64,000 nucleotides of DNA from CAZFLM01 sp964519955 (GCA_964519955.1 CAZFLM010000026.1:1-64000); one strand, 5' to 3'; positions 17,827 through 26,459 are shown, numbered from the stretch's first letter. Notes: generated by a model not told the origin, from the letters alone. Translations and numbers: made by a program.

Positions 17827-19071
17827 CTACTGCACGACGGCAATGGCTCCGGGGCCCCAGAACTGGCCCACACCGTAGCCGCCGCTGCCAAGCGTGGTCC
17901 ACCCAGCGCCGCTGATGTCGGTCATCCGGACGACGCGGTTGTTCCCGCTATCGCACACGTAGATGTAGCCATCGCCGGCCGCGAGGATAGGCGATGGGTT
18001 CTTGAACTGGCCCACGCCGGCGCCGGGCGTCGTGGAGCCGAGGAACACAAGGCCGGCGCCGCTCATGTCGTTGATGCGCCCCACGCGGTTGTTGAAGAAG
18101 TCGCTGAAGTAGATGTGGCCGTCAGCCGAGACGCTGACGCTGGTCGGCGGGATGCTGAGGCTGCAGGCAACCCACCCGGTTCCGGTCATGTCATCCATAC
18201 GGACGATGCGGTTGTTGAACGTGTCCGCCACATAGATGTGGCCATCGCTCGTGACGCAGACGCCCTGCGGGTAGTTGAACTGGCCCACGCCGTTGCCGAG
18301 CGCGCCCAGGGTGGTCCAGCCGGCCCCGGTGATGTCGTTGATCTTGACGATCCGGTGGTTGTTGTAGTCGGCCATGTAGATGGCGCCGTCAGGCCCCAGA
18401 CTGACCGCCAGCGGCGAGTTGAGCTGGTTGACGCCGCTGCCCAGAGAGCCGAACGTGACCAGGTTCTTGCCGGTGATGTCGTCCATCCTGGTCAGGCGAT
18501 GGCTGCCTGCGTCCGTGACATAGATATGGCCGTCCGCGGACACCGCGACGCGCTGGAGTTCAGTAAACCGGTAGTCGTCCGCCGGAGCGAATCCCGCGAA
18601 AGCGTGCCAGTTCGTCCCGCCGAAGTCGTCCATCTGGACGAGCCTGTAGCCGTGGATGTCGCACACGTAGATGCCGGCGGGATGCGGCGTCGACAGGGCG
18701 TTCACCGTGACGGTTGCCGTGACGCTCTTGGTGATGTCCGCCAGGCTGGTGGCGATCACGTGGTAGGTGCCGGGTGTCGACGGCGCCCGGTAGCTGCCGT
18801 CCAGCTCGACCGTACCGCCCGCCGCGCCTTCCGCGACGCGGAGTGAGGCGTTCGTGTTGGACGCGCCGGTGACGGTAGCCTCGAAGTGCAACTGGTTGTT
18901 CACCAGTATGGTGCCGCCGGTGGGCGAGATGTGGATGGCAATCGTGGTTGGGCCGCCACCGCCACCGCCTCCTCCTCCGCATCCCGAGGTGCCGACAAGG
19001 GCAAGGGGGGCGAGCAGGAGCGCGACGGCGGCAGGGCCTATGAACTGGTGCTTGCGGGGCAGGCAGTACAT
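17827..19071 (-). CDS. Predicted lipoprotein with Ig-like domain and NHL-type beta-propeller
   Basis: An N-terminal hydrophobic segment ends LVGTSGC, followed by a run of nine glycines; the Cys is a likely lipidation site. A bacterial Ig-like domain follows (about residues 45-125, TIAIHISPTGGTILVNNQL). The rest is a propeller of six NHL-type blades, each with phrases such as GHIYVTDAGSHRLTRMDDITG and NHRIVKINDITGAGW. Such propellers bind ligands or proteins on the cell surface. ATG 19071 is chosen because GGAGGAGG lies 6 nt upstream; ATG 19077 would abut that site. Convergent with the exported gene at 17026. Confidence 0.75.
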   Translation of the reverse strand: MYCLPRKHQFIGPAAVALLLAPLALVGTSGCGGGGGGGGGPTTIAIHISPTGGTILVNNQLHFEATVTGASNTNASLRVAEGAAGGTVELDGSYRAPSTPGTYHVIATSLADITKSVTATVTVNALSTPHPAGIYVCDIHGYRLVQMDDFGGTNWHAFAGFAPADDYRFTELQRVAVSADGHIYVTDAGSHRLTRMDDITGKNLVTFGSLGSGVNQLNSPLAVSLGPDGAIYMADYNNHRIVKINDITGAGWTTLGALGNGVGQFNYPQGVCVTSDGHIYVADTFNNRIVRMDDMTGTGWVACSLSIPPTSVSVSADGHIYFSDFFNNRVGRINDMSGAGLVFLGSTTPGAGVGQFKNPSPILAAGDGYIYVCDSGNNRVVRMTDISGAGWTTLGSGGYGVGQFWGPGAIAVVQ

Positions 19072-19446
19072 GTTCATCCTCCTCCAGGTATATGGCGACG
19101 GAAGCCGCTAGCCTTCTGGTCGGCTCCTCCTCCTTCTGGAAGTACCAGGATGTCCCTTCAATTTGCCATGGCTACACAATAGGCCCGTCGCGGTCGCACC
19201 GTCGACCGAGCGCATGCTGGGGCTGATGCGGTGGCCTGGGGCGCGGGCTGCCCCTTCGGCGGCTTCCGGGAAGCCTGCGGCGAGGCGTGCTTGCATCAGC
19301 CGTCTCGGCATCGCAGAGTTGCGGGACGGTCGGCTCCGAGTGGCCCGCGAGCGTGCATGGCGCGAGCGGATTCGAGGGCCTGGCGATGGGTGGTGACGAC
19401 CTGCGCGCCCACGAGGCAGCCGTCAAGCACCCTCGACGCGCGGTAG
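19072..19446. other. 375-bp region without a recognised gene
   Basis: The space between the NHL lipoprotein start and the tspO stop. All frames give short, low-complexity translations in both directions. No tRNA, repeat copy, promoter with good hexamers or terminator was recognised. The part at 19072-19150 is presumably the promoter region of the NHL gene. Confidence 0.5.
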
Positions 19447-19920
19447 CTAGGCAGTGACGCCCCGGTTCAGCCACCACACCGCCCCGTTGAGCGCAGAGGC
19501 GAAGGTGACCCAGGCGAGGTAGGGGAGCAACAGCGCGCCGGCGAGCGGGCGCACCGCCCAGAAGAGCGCCACGGTGGCCGCGAGCACGAGCCAGAGCGCG
19601 CCGATGTCCGCCAGCGCGAGGCCGGGGCTGCGCAGGCCGAAGAAGCACCACGACCATGCCGCGTTGAGCGCGAGCTGGAGCACGTAGACGCCGAGGGGCG
19701 CCCACGCGATGCGGCTCGCGTCCTGCTTCCACACCATCCATGCGGCGACGGCCATCAGGATGTAGAGGAGCGTCCATACCGGCGCGAAGACCCAGCCAGG
19801 CGGGGTCCAGGTGGGCTTCCTCAGCGAGGCGTACCACTCGCCGGGCATGTAGCGGGCCCCGATGGCCGCCGCGGCGAAGGTGATTGCGAGCCAGAAGACC
19901 AGGCCGAGTGCCGAACGCAT
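19447..19920 (-). CDS. tspO: TspO/MBR family membrane protein
   Basis: A 157-residue protein with five membrane helices and the family hallmarks: KPTWTPPGWVFAPVWTLLY after the first helix and LNAAWSWCFFGLRSP in the middle. TspO proteins bind porphyrins and related ligands and are linked to stress and tetrapyrrole regulation. The length is typical for the family when started at ATG 19920, which has GGAGAGGAG about 10 nt upstream. The open frame to 20058 is not needed. It is divergent from the histidine-kinase operon. No tetrapyrrole gene is adjacent, though a cobalamin-uptake cluster lies 4 kb away. Confidence 0.9.
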   Translation of the reverse strand: MRSALGLVFWLAITFAAAAIGARYMPGEWYASLRKPTWTPPGWVFAPVWTLLYILMAVAAWMVWKQDASRIAWAPLGVYVLQLALNAAWSWCFFGLRSPGLALADIGALWLVLAATVALFWAVRPLAGALLLPYLAWVTFASALNGAVWWLNRGVTA

Positions 19921-20073
19921 GGTGCGGATGCTCCTCTCCGGGCGACGTGCTTGGCCGCCCCCGTGGCATACGGTCGCGTCGGGCGCGCGGCTCCCTGGGA
20001 GCCGGCCTCGGGCCCTTCGAAGCCATGTCAGGTGACACACTGCCGTCGACACCACCACAGACGGGGATGGTGC

Positions 20074-20102
20074 TTGACACTGGGCAGGCTAGTAGCTACA
20101 AT
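20074..20102 (+). promoter_or_regulatory. Sigma-70-type promoter for the kinase-regulator-TIR operon
   Basis: TTGACA (20074-20079) and TACAAT (20097-20102) with a 17-nt spacer, about 114 nt before the histidine-kinase ATG at 20216. The long leader has no recognised riboswitch. Confidence 0.7.
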
Positions 20103-20215
20103 GGTTTGGCGTGTCTGGTGAGTGCTGGCTCTTCGCTCATCCCCGCGTTCTCGTATGGCCGTAGCCTCGCCGACGTTGCCTGTTCGCACCTACCCTGGAC
20201 GGATGGAGCGCTCGC

Positions 20216-22006
20216 ATGCCGAAGCCTCGCAGAGCCGACGACCTTGAGCTATCACTGGCCGCGGCCAAGACCAGCGGCCTCGACGCCTACCTCGACGAGA
20301 TCCTCGATCAGGCGCTTGGTGCCACCCAAGCCCCGGCCGGCTCCCTGATGCTGGTGAATGCGCGGGACAATGTGGTCGAGATCGTGAAGTGCCGCGGGCC
20401 AGCACACGATCCTCGCAAGAAGCATCGTACCTTCCAGGTGGGAGTTGGTGTTGCGGGGATGGTGGTCGCCACCAGCGCGGCCCGTACCTGCCGCGACGTC
20501 CGAGAGGAGCCCGGGTTTCGGCCTCCGCGCGGAGGCCTGAACTTCCTCTCGCTTCTCGTCGTGCCGATCGTGGCTCACGAGCGGGCAATTGGCTGTATCT
20601 GCGTTGACAGCCCAAAGCCAGGTTACTTCACTGAGCGGCACAGAAGGGCGTTACTGGCACTCGCCGGTCGCGCTGCGAGTGCGATCGAGTTGATGGCGGT
20701 GGACACCTACATCAGCCACGCTCGGCGGCTCGCCCAACTCGACAGTCTGTACGACGTGGCGCAGCAGCTCTCCAGCCTAACCTTCGAGTCGCCCGATCAG
20801 TTGCCCAGAATCCTGGACCAGATTGCCACAGATGCTGAACTCGTGTTGCGAGCCGACTTGATCACCCTGTACGACTATGAGCAATCAACACGCACCTTTG
20901 GCCACCCACCTCGATTGCGCGGGCGATACGAACACCCTGAGTATATGCACTCACCGGTCCACCCGAACGACGTTCCTGACCTCGTCGTCCGCAACGGTGC
21001 CCCGCGCTACAGCGAACACGCAGACCGCGACGCAATGCTTGGCGCGGGCAAGGTGGTCCGGGGAGCCGGCGCACTGCCCGACCGTCGGTCATTTGTCGAT
21101 CGCGAGCGGGTGTGCTCGTCTGCAGCGGTTCCGCTTGTCGCGGCAGGCGAGACCGTTGGCGTCATGTTCGTGAACTACCGCACTCGGCACCCGTTCACCG
21201 CCGACGAGCAGCACGTGATCGAGACGTTCGCTGCGTACGCGGCCTTGGCGATACAGGGCGCCCGACGCCTGCGGGACGCTATAAACGCGCAGAGCCTGAG
21301 GGCGATCCAGATGAGCGCCAGAATGGTCGCACACCGCCTGCAGAACGTGTTGCCAGTCATCACCTACTCGACGCGCAAGGTGTCGCGGCTAGTTGACCCC
21401 GCAGTCCCCTGTGCTCGCTGGCTTGAGATGGCGTACAACGAGGGCCTCCGGGCGCAACGGATCGTCCAGGACTTCCGGGCCTACGCGCGGTCGGAGCCAT
21501 TCCGATGCCAAGATCGGCTCACTAGTGCCGAACTCGTTGGCATGGTGGAGGAGGCGGTGAAGCGCAGTTTGCCCAACCGGGGCGTGCAGATCGAAGTGGA
21601 GTGCTCGGCAGACACACATGCAGCCATGGTGAACTCCGAGCGCATCAAGGACGACTTCGCCAACTTCGCAACGGACTCTGTGCGCCTCCGCGCCAAGGGT
21701 CTCCGGATCGGCATATCGTGCAGACGTGCCACCGAGCAAGAGGTGGTGGCTGCGGGCCTCCGGTCTGGTGCCGGCTACTTGTCGCTTGAGTACGCTGACA
21801 ACGGACCGGGCGTTCCACCTGAGAACAAGGAGAGCATCTTCGAGCCCTTGTTCACGACCAGGACCGGGGGATCGGGACTGGGCTTAGCGATCAGTCGGTA
21901 CAACGCGTCGGTCCATGGTGGGCGCATCGTGGAGAGGGGCATCCATGGGAAGGGTGTGCGGTTCTGTTACTTCCTTCCCATCAGGCCGAATCCGGCAGGG
22001 GAGTGA
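20216..22006 (+). CDS. Cytosolic histidine kinase with two GAF domains
   Basis: A 596-residue protein without membrane segments. GAF-like domains occupy about residues 10-165 and 180-355 and would sense a small molecule or redox state. The phosphoacceptor region has ARMVAHRLQNVL with His373. The ATPase domain (about 440-590) has the G1 box DNGPG at Asp528 and the G2 box GGSGLGLAIS. The N-box is unusual: it reads NFATDS where NLxxNA is expected, so the Mg-binding Asn is replaced by Asp. The protein is the first gene of a probable operon with a response regulator 7 nt later and a TIR protein. ATG 20216 was taken as the first good start after the promoter at 20074-20102. Confidence 0.8.
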   Translation: MPKPRRADDLELSLAAAKTSGLDAYLDEILDQALGATQAPAGSLMLVNARDNVVEIVKCRGPAHDPRKKHRTFQVGVGVAGMVVATSAARTCRDVREEPGFRPPRGGLNFLSLLVVPIVAHERAIGCICVDSPKPGYFTERHRRALLALAGRAASAIELMAVDTYISHARRLAQLDSLYDVAQQLSSLTFESPDQLPRILDQIATDAELVLRADLITLYDYEQSTRTFGHPPRLRGRYEHPEYMHSPVHPNDVPDLVVRNGAPRYSEHADRDAMLGAGKVVRGAGALPDRRSFVDRERVCSSAAVPLVAAGETVGVMFVNYRTRHPFTADEQHVIETFAAYAALAIQGARRLRDAINAQSLRAIQMSARMVAHRLQNVLPVITYSTRKVSRLVDPAVPCARWLEMAYNEGLRAQRIVQDFRAYARSEPFRCQDRLTSAELVGMVEEAVKRSLPNRGVQIEVECSADTHAAMVNSERIKDDFANFATDSVRLRAKGLRIGISCRRATEQEVVAAGLRSGAGYLSLEYADNGPGVPPENKESIFEPLFTTRTGGSGLGLAISRYNASVHGGRIVERGIHGKGVRFCYFLPIRPNPAGE

Positions 22007-22013
22007 GATCGAC

Positions 22014-22697
22014 ATGAGCACCAAGCCTCAGATGTCCGTTCTGATTGTGGACGACGAACCCTATGTGTGCGAGTGTCTGGCCGATGCATTCGCTGAAGCG
22101 GCTGACGACCCGAGGTGTCCCTATGCGTTTGCCGCCAGAGCTGTCCGGAGCCTGGATGAGGCTGTGGCTAGCCTACGCGACGGGCGCTGGGATGTGGTGG
22201 TCCTCGACGTTAGGCTGGGGCCCAACGACGAGGGCATCCGGATCGCCACGACCATGGGACTGGACACCAACTCGTCTGGCGAGCGACCCGTCGTCATCGT
22301 CCTGACGGGTCACGCCGAGTACGGAGCCGCGGTGAAGGCAATAAGGTCGGGCGTGTGGGACTACATCCCTAAGTACGACGACCGATCGGACCCAACGGAT
22401 CTCGTTTTCAACGGGGTCGTCGACTCCGCCACCAATCGGCTGCGCCAGAAGGACCTCCAGCGCGATCTGCAGGACACCATCGGTGGCTCGTGGTTCCCAG
22501 AGCACGTGACGGAACTGCGAGCAGTGCACGGGGACAGGCTCGTGGCTATCTGGCACAAACCGACGCCGGCGGTCGTCGCGGCCGGGAGGGACGTGTTCGA
22601 GTTGGCGGACAACCTAAAGGAGTGGCGATCAGAACATGCCTGGTGGGAGCAGCCGTTCATCGTTCGGCTTGCGTCAACCACCGATCCGGCCAACTGA
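22014..22697 (+). CDS. Response regulator with an unassigned C-terminal domain
   Basis: The receiver domain (residues 1-125) has all expected residues: Asp13-Asp14, phosphoacceptor Asp65 (VVLDVRLG), Thr98 (VLTGHAEY) and Lys120 (YIPKYDD). The C-terminal 100 residues have no helix-turn-helix or known enzyme motif. A segment GDRLVAIWHKPTPAVVAAGRD recalls DUF5678-like modules, weakly. This means the output is likely through protein contact rather than DNA binding. The gene sits 7 nt after the kinase and 12 nt before the TIR gene. ATG 22014 follows a purine-rich stretch (GGGGAGTGAGATC). Confidence 0.8.
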   Translation: MSTKPQMSVLIVDDEPYVCECLADAFAEAADDPRCPYAFAARAVRSLDEAVASLRDGRWDVVVLDVRLGPNDEGIRIATTMGLDTNSSGERPVVIVLTGHAEYGAAVKAIRSGVWDYIPKYDDRSDPTDLVFNGVVDSATNRLRQKDLQRDLQDTIGGSWFPEHVTELRAVHGDRLVAIWHKPTPAVVAAGRDVFELADNLKEWRSEHAWWEQPFIVRLASTTDPAN

Positions 22698-22709
22698 GGG
22701 GGCGCGACA

Positions 22710-23543
22710 ATGGCGACGATGCCCCCCACGCGCGTCTTCGTGAGCTATAGCCACCAGGACCGGGTGCTCTTCGGGAACACATCACTCCTGGGCCACCTGC
22801 AGCGGCTCCTTGGCGCGGAGGTCGAGTTCTGGTGGGACCAGAGACTCACGGCTGGCGACCTCTGGGACGACGTGATCAAGGCGGAGATCGGGCGGGCCCA
22901 GATCGCTCTGGTCCTGGTGAGCCAGCCGTTCCTTGGCTCGGCCTATTGCCAGGTGGAAGCCAACGAGTTTCTGGCTGAACGTGTCCGCCGTGGCCTGGTC
23001 GTGCTGCCGGTGCTCGTCGAGCCGTGCCCATGGGAGGACAAGCCGTGGCTGTCTTGCACGCAGATGGCCCTCGCGGGCGCCGGCGGCCTGGGTCGGTCCC
23101 CACGCGGCGGCCGGCGGCGCGCTGACCTGTTCGCCTCCGTCGGGCAGCACTTGAAGCGCCAGGTTTGCCAGGTGCGCCAGTCGCTGCAGTCGATGCTCCT
23201 CGTAGATCTCTCCAGTCCGTGCAGCGTCGCTGCCCGCGTGCCGTTCAGGGCGGCGCACGACGAGACCCTGACCATTATCCCAAGGCGCCTTCTCCCCGCG
23301 GACGCGTTTGCGGAAGATGGGGCCGTGTGCAGCGTCCGCGTTGGAGGGTTCAAGCGGCTTGCTGGTACCGGCTATCAGTACCGGGCAATCGTGGCGCCAC
23401 TGCTGTACAACGGATCGGCCACCGGGGATCGGCTGGAGGCGCACCTGGTGGTTGTGGTGGACGGAACCGACCTCGACCATGCCTGGCTGGGCACCGACGT
23501 CCTGAGTCGTGAGCCGGCCGTCCGAGCAGCGTTTGGTCTCTAG
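22710..23543 (+). CDS. TIR-domain protein
   Basis: Residues 6-140 form a TIR domain: RVFVSYSHQDR as the first strand, WWDQRL in the BB-loop region, and LVSQPFLGSAYCQVE, placing the likely catalytic Glu83 in the Tyr-Cys-x-x-Glu motif of NAD+-cleaving TIRs. The C-terminal part (about 150-277) is beta-rich and not recognised. TIR proteins in bacteria often act in antiphage or stress responses by consuming NAD+ or making signalling nucleotides. The ATG at 22710 follows GAGGGGGCG. It is the last gene of the operon with the kinase and regulator, so its activity is probably gated by phosphorelay. This coupling is inferred from gene order. Confidence 0.8.
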   Translation: MATMPPTRVFVSYSHQDRVLFGNTSLLGHLQRLLGAEVEFWWDQRLTAGDLWDDVIKAEIGRAQIALVLVSQPFLGSAYCQVEANEFLAERVRRGLVVLPVLVEPCPWEDKPWLSCTQMALAGAGGLGRSPRGGRRRADLFASVGQHLKRQVCQVRQSLQSMLLVDLSSPCSVAARVPFRAAHDETLTIIPRRLLPADAFAEDGAVCSVRVGGFKRLAGTGYQYRAIVAPLLYNGSATGDRLEAHLVVVVDGTDLDHAWLGTDVLSREPAVRAAFGL

Positions 23544-23708
23544 GCGATGGCGGCCCGGTGCTGCCACGCAGCCGGTGCGGTCGGGTAGGATTGCGGCGCG
23601 ATACTCGGGTGGCGTACGGGCCGCACTCGCTGCGATGCAACGCGCGGCTCCCGAGCCGGCCGGTCGTGGTTTGCCACGCGCGCACCACGCAATCCGCCGC
23701 CCACCCCA
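23544..23708. other. 165-bp gap without a recognised gene
   Basis: Between the TIR stop and the cobalamin promoter. No convincing hairpin or short gene was seen. Confidence 0.4.
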
Positions 23709-23737
23709 TTGACCCGCGCCGGGGCATCCGCTATAAT
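23709..23737 (+). promoter_or_regulatory. Sigma-70-type promoter for the cobalamin riboswitch transcript
   Basis: TTGACC (23709-23714) and TATAAT (23732-23737) with a 17-nt spacer, right before the riboswitch. Confidence 0.75.
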
Positions 23738-23751
23738 GCGGGCTGACAAAC

Positions 23752-23950
23752 GCATATGCGAGCCGCGGTGCTCGGGGGAAGTCCGGTGCAAGTCCGGCAC
23801 AGTCCCGCTACGGTGAAAGTCCGAATGCCCGCCCGCGGCCCATCACGCAAGCCCTTCGCGAGAAGAGGGTGTGATGGCCCCGGTTCCGGCGCACCACCAA
23901 GCGCCCCGCCCGCGGGCTCACACCATCCCACGAGGATGGTGTTTCCGTCT
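23752..23950 (+). ncRNA. Cobalamin riboswitch
   Basis: The core matches the cobalamin aptamer: GGGGGAAGTCCGGTGCAAGT, then CCGGCACAGTCCCGC and GGTGAAAGTCCGAATGCC (about 23774-23829). A further helix is formed by GGCCCATCAC with GTGATGGCCC (about 23837-23880). At the 3' end, ACACCATCC (23920-23928) pairs with GGATGGTGT (23934-23942) around a 5-nt loop and is followed by TTCC, suggesting an expression-platform hairpin. It lies between a strong promoter and a BtuF-like gene and presumably turns the cluster off when cobalamin is plentiful. Boundaries are approximate. Confidence 0.85.
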
Positions 23951-24018
23951 CACCCTCCGCACCACGCGCCTCCGCGAAGCTTGCGTCATCATCGCACGCA
24001 TGCAACCAGGAGGGCAAA

Positions 24019-24843
24019 GTGCGCGTCTACTGCGACAGCCTCGGGCGTTCCGTCGACCTGCCGGACCGGCCCCAGCGCATCGTCAGCCTCGTCTCATCCG
24101 CCACCGAGGCGCTCGCAACCATCGGCTGCCTCGACCGCATCGCCGGCGTCTCGTCCTATTGCCGCCGCTACGTGCCCAACCTCACCGCGCCCGTTGTGGG
24201 CGACTACCTGAGCGTGGACGAGGACCTGCTGCGCGAGATCGAGCCGGACCTCGTTATCACGACCACCGGGGTGCAGCGCGGCGTCGGCAAGGGCCTCTCG
24301 CACGATGGCTACCCCGTGTTCGCCATCCCGCTGCCGAACAGCCTCCACGGCATCCTGGAGGGCGTGATGCTCCTCGGCGCGCTGGTGGGCGAGATGGACG
24401 CCGCGCGCGACCTGGTGCACCGGTGGACCGCACACTTCGAGGCGCTCCGTGCCGATGCGCCCCCCACGCGCCCACGCGTCTATGCCGAGCTGTGGTTCGG
24501 CGCGTACCAGCGCACGCCGGGCGGCCTCACGTTCATCCACGACCTGCTGGAGGCGGCCGGCGCGCAGCCCCTCTTCGGCGACGTAGCCCGCAGCTACCTC
24601 AACGTGGACGTGGGCGAGGTCGAGCACCGGCGGCCCGACGTGGCGGTGGTCTTCTCGGAGCCCGAGTACCCGGTCGACGCGGCGGCGCTGGTGCGCGAGC
24701 GGGAGTGGAACGTGACGCTCCCGCACCTGGCGCTCATCCAGTCCGACGTGACGCGGGGCCGCAACCTCATCCACGACGGCCCCTCGATGATGGAGACCGC
24801 GACGTGGCTGCACGGGCGGATTAGGGAGGCGGTGGCGCAATGA
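24019..24843 (+). CDS. Cobalamin-binding protein, BtuF-like, without signal peptide
   Basis: A 274-residue class-III periplasmic-binding fold: RIVSLVSSATEALATIG near the N-terminus and the central long helix, as in corrinoid-binding BtuF. No signal peptide is visible from the GTG start at 24019, which has AGGAGG 5-6 nt upstream and directly follows the riboswitch. Soluble homologues without export signals exist, and their exact function is not settled. It is the first gene controlled by the cobalamin riboswitch. No btuC or btuD is nearby. Confidence 0.8.
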   Translation: MRVYCDSLGRSVDLPDRPQRIVSLVSSATEALATIGCLDRIAGVSSYCRRYVPNLTAPVVGDYLSVDEDLLREIEPDLVITTTGVQRGVGKGLSHDGYPVFAIPLPNSLHGILEGVMLLGALVGEMDAARDLVHRWTAHFEALRADAPPTRPRVYAELWFGAYQRTPGGLTFIHDLLEAAGAQPLFGDVARSYLNVDVGEVEHRRPDVAVVFSEPEYPVDAAALVREREWNVTLPHLALIQSDVTRGRNLIHDGPSMMETATWLHGRIREAVAQ

Positions 24844-24853
24844 TCGGGACAGC

Positions 24854-24898
24854 GGGATTTGGGACTTGGGACTTGGAGCTGAGGGATTGGGGGTGGGG
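24854..24898 (+). other. Potential G-quadruplex before the PP-loop ATPase gene
   Basis: Runs of three or more G at 24854, 24861, 24868, 24883, 24889 and 24895, separated by short linkers, fill the leader between the BtuF-like gene and the ATG at 24901. A quadruplex in the mRNA would sit on the ribosome-binding region. No experimental support. Confidence 0.45.
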
Positions 24899-24900
24899 CG

Positions 24901-25587
24901 ATGAGTGACATGCGTGTCCTCCTCTCCTGGAGCACGGGCAAGGACTCGGCGTGGACGCTGCACACGCTGCGGCAGATGCCCGGGGTGGAGGTGGTGGGGC
25001 TGCTGACGACGTACAACGGGGAGTTCGACCGGGTGGCGATGCACGCGGTGCGGCTGGAGCTGCTGCACGCGCAGGCTGAGGCGGCCGGGCTTCCGATGCT
25101 CGCGGTGCCGCTGCCGTTCCCGTGCTCCAACGAGCAGTACGAGGCGGTGATGCGCGATGCCCTGGCCGAGGCGCGGCGGCGGTTCGAGCCGACCCACGTG
25201 GCGTTCGGCGACCTGTGGTTGGAGGATGTGCGCCGTTATCGCGAGGAGCGGATGGCGGAAACGGGGCTCGGCCTCCTCTTCCCGCTCTGGGGGCAGCCCA
25301 CGCGCCAGCTCGCCGCGACGATGGTGGAGGGCGGCCTGCGCGCGAAGGTGACGTGCATCGACCCGCGCCACCTGGAGCGCGGCTTCGTGGGGCGCGAGTT
25401 CGACGAGGCGTTCCTGCGCGATCTGCCCGCCCGCGTGGACCCGTGCGCCGAGCAGGGCGAGTTCCACACGTTCGCGTGGGACGGGCCGATGTTCGCGCAC
25501 CCGGTCGAGGTGACGCTGGGCGAGACGGTGGAGCGCGACGGGTTCGTCTTCCGCGATCTGCTGCCCGCTCCGGGAGGCGCGCGATGA
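24901..25587 (+). CDS. PP-loop ATPase of the diphthine-ammonia ligase-like family
   Basis: The PP-loop SWSTGKDSAW (residues 9-18) marks an ATP pyrophosphatase that activates a substrate with AMP. The middle (HVAFGDLWLEDVRRYREERM) and C-terminal (GEFHTF) phrases match the family of diphthamide synthase-like proteins found in bacteria, which lack diphthamide, so the bacterial substrate is unknown. It is encoded between two BtuF-like genes below the cobalamin riboswitch, so a role in corrinoid salvage or amidation is plausible but unproven. Its TGA overlaps the ATG of the next gene (ATGA). Confidence 0.8.
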   Translation: MSDMRVLLSWSTGKDSAWTLHTLRQMPGVEVVGLLTTYNGEFDRVAMHAVRLELLHAQAEAAGLPMLAVPLPFPCSNEQYEAVMRDALAEARRRFEPTHVAFGDLWLEDVRRYREERMAETGLGLLFPLWGQPTRQLAATMVEGGLRAKVTCIDPRHLERGFVGREFDEAFLRDLPARVDPCAEQGEFHTFAWDGPMFAHPVEVTLGETVERDGFVFRDLLPAPGGAR

Positions 25588-26459
25588 GGGCGAGGTGGGC
25601 GGCGGCGGTTGGCGTCTGGCTGTGCGTGGCCTCGGCGGCGTGCGCCCAGTCGCTCAGCGCGGTAGACGACCGGGGCGTGCGCGTGACGCTGCCGGCGGCG
25701 CCCAGGCGCATCGTGTCGCTGATGCCGGCGAACACGGAGATCCTCTTCGCGCTGGGCCTGGGCGGGCGCGTGGTGGGCGTGACGGACTACTGCGACTACC
25801 CGCCGGAGGTGCGCAAGCTGCCGAAGGTGGGCGGCATGAACACGTCGATCGAGAAGGTGCTGGCGCTCCGCCCGGACCTGGTGGTGGCGAGCGCCTCCGG
25901 CAACCGCAAGGCGATCGAGGCCCTGGCGGCGGTGCGCGGCGGGCGGGTGCCGGTCTTCGCCATCGACCCCAAGACGCTGCCGACTCTCCACGCGGCGATC
26001 CGCGCCATCGGCCGGGTCACGGGGCGCGCCGATCGGGCCGAGGCGCTGGACCAGAAACTGCAGGCGCGGGCGGCGGCGGTGGCGGCGCGGGTGAAGCGGC
26101 AGCCCACGCGGCCCCGGGTGCTGTTCGTGCTGCAGGCGGAGCCGCTCTGGGTGGTGGGCTCGGGCAACTTCATGGACGAGCTGATCGCGGCGGCCGGCGG
26201 GGTGAACGTGGCGCGCGGCGCGGGGCAGGGCTACCGCCCGTGGACGCTGGAGCGGGTGGTGGCGGCGAACCCGGACGTGATCCTGACGACGATGGAGGGC
26301 CTCGACCGCTTCCGGGGCCGCCCGGGCTGGTCCGCGGTGAAGGCGGTGCGCTCCGGCGCCGTCCACCGCCTCGGCTACGAAGCCGTCCGCCCCAGCCCCC
26401 GCCTGGTGGACGCGATCGAGCGCGTGGAGCGGCTGCTGCGTGGGGCGGTGGGGAGGTAG
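25584..26459 (+). CDS. btuF: Exported BtuF-like cobalamin-binding protein
   Basis: A signal peptide (WAAAVGVWLCVASAACAQS) is followed by the class-III binding-protein fold with RIVSLMPANTEILFALGLG and VVGVTDYCDYP, the hallmark of corrinoid-binding BtuF proteins of vitamin B12 ABC importers. The length (291 residues) is typical. The start ATG 25584 overlaps the stop of the PP-loop gene. No permease or ATPase of a B12 importer follows; the next gene, 81 nt later, is a NACHT protein. Confidence 0.85.
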   Translation: MRARWAAAVGVWLCVASAACAQSLSAVDDRGVRVTLPAAPRRIVSLMPANTEILFALGLGGRVVGVTDYCDYPPEVRKLPKVGGMNTSIEKVLALRPDLVVASASGNRKAIEALAAVRGGRVPVFAIDPKTLPTLHAAIRAIGRVTGRADRAEALDQKLQARAAAVAARVKRQPTRPRVLFVLQAEPLWVVGSGNFMDELIAAAGGVNVARGAGQGYRPWTLERVVAANPDVILTTMEGLDRFRGRPGWSAVKAVRSGAVHRLGYEAVRPSPRLVDAIERVERLLRGAVGR

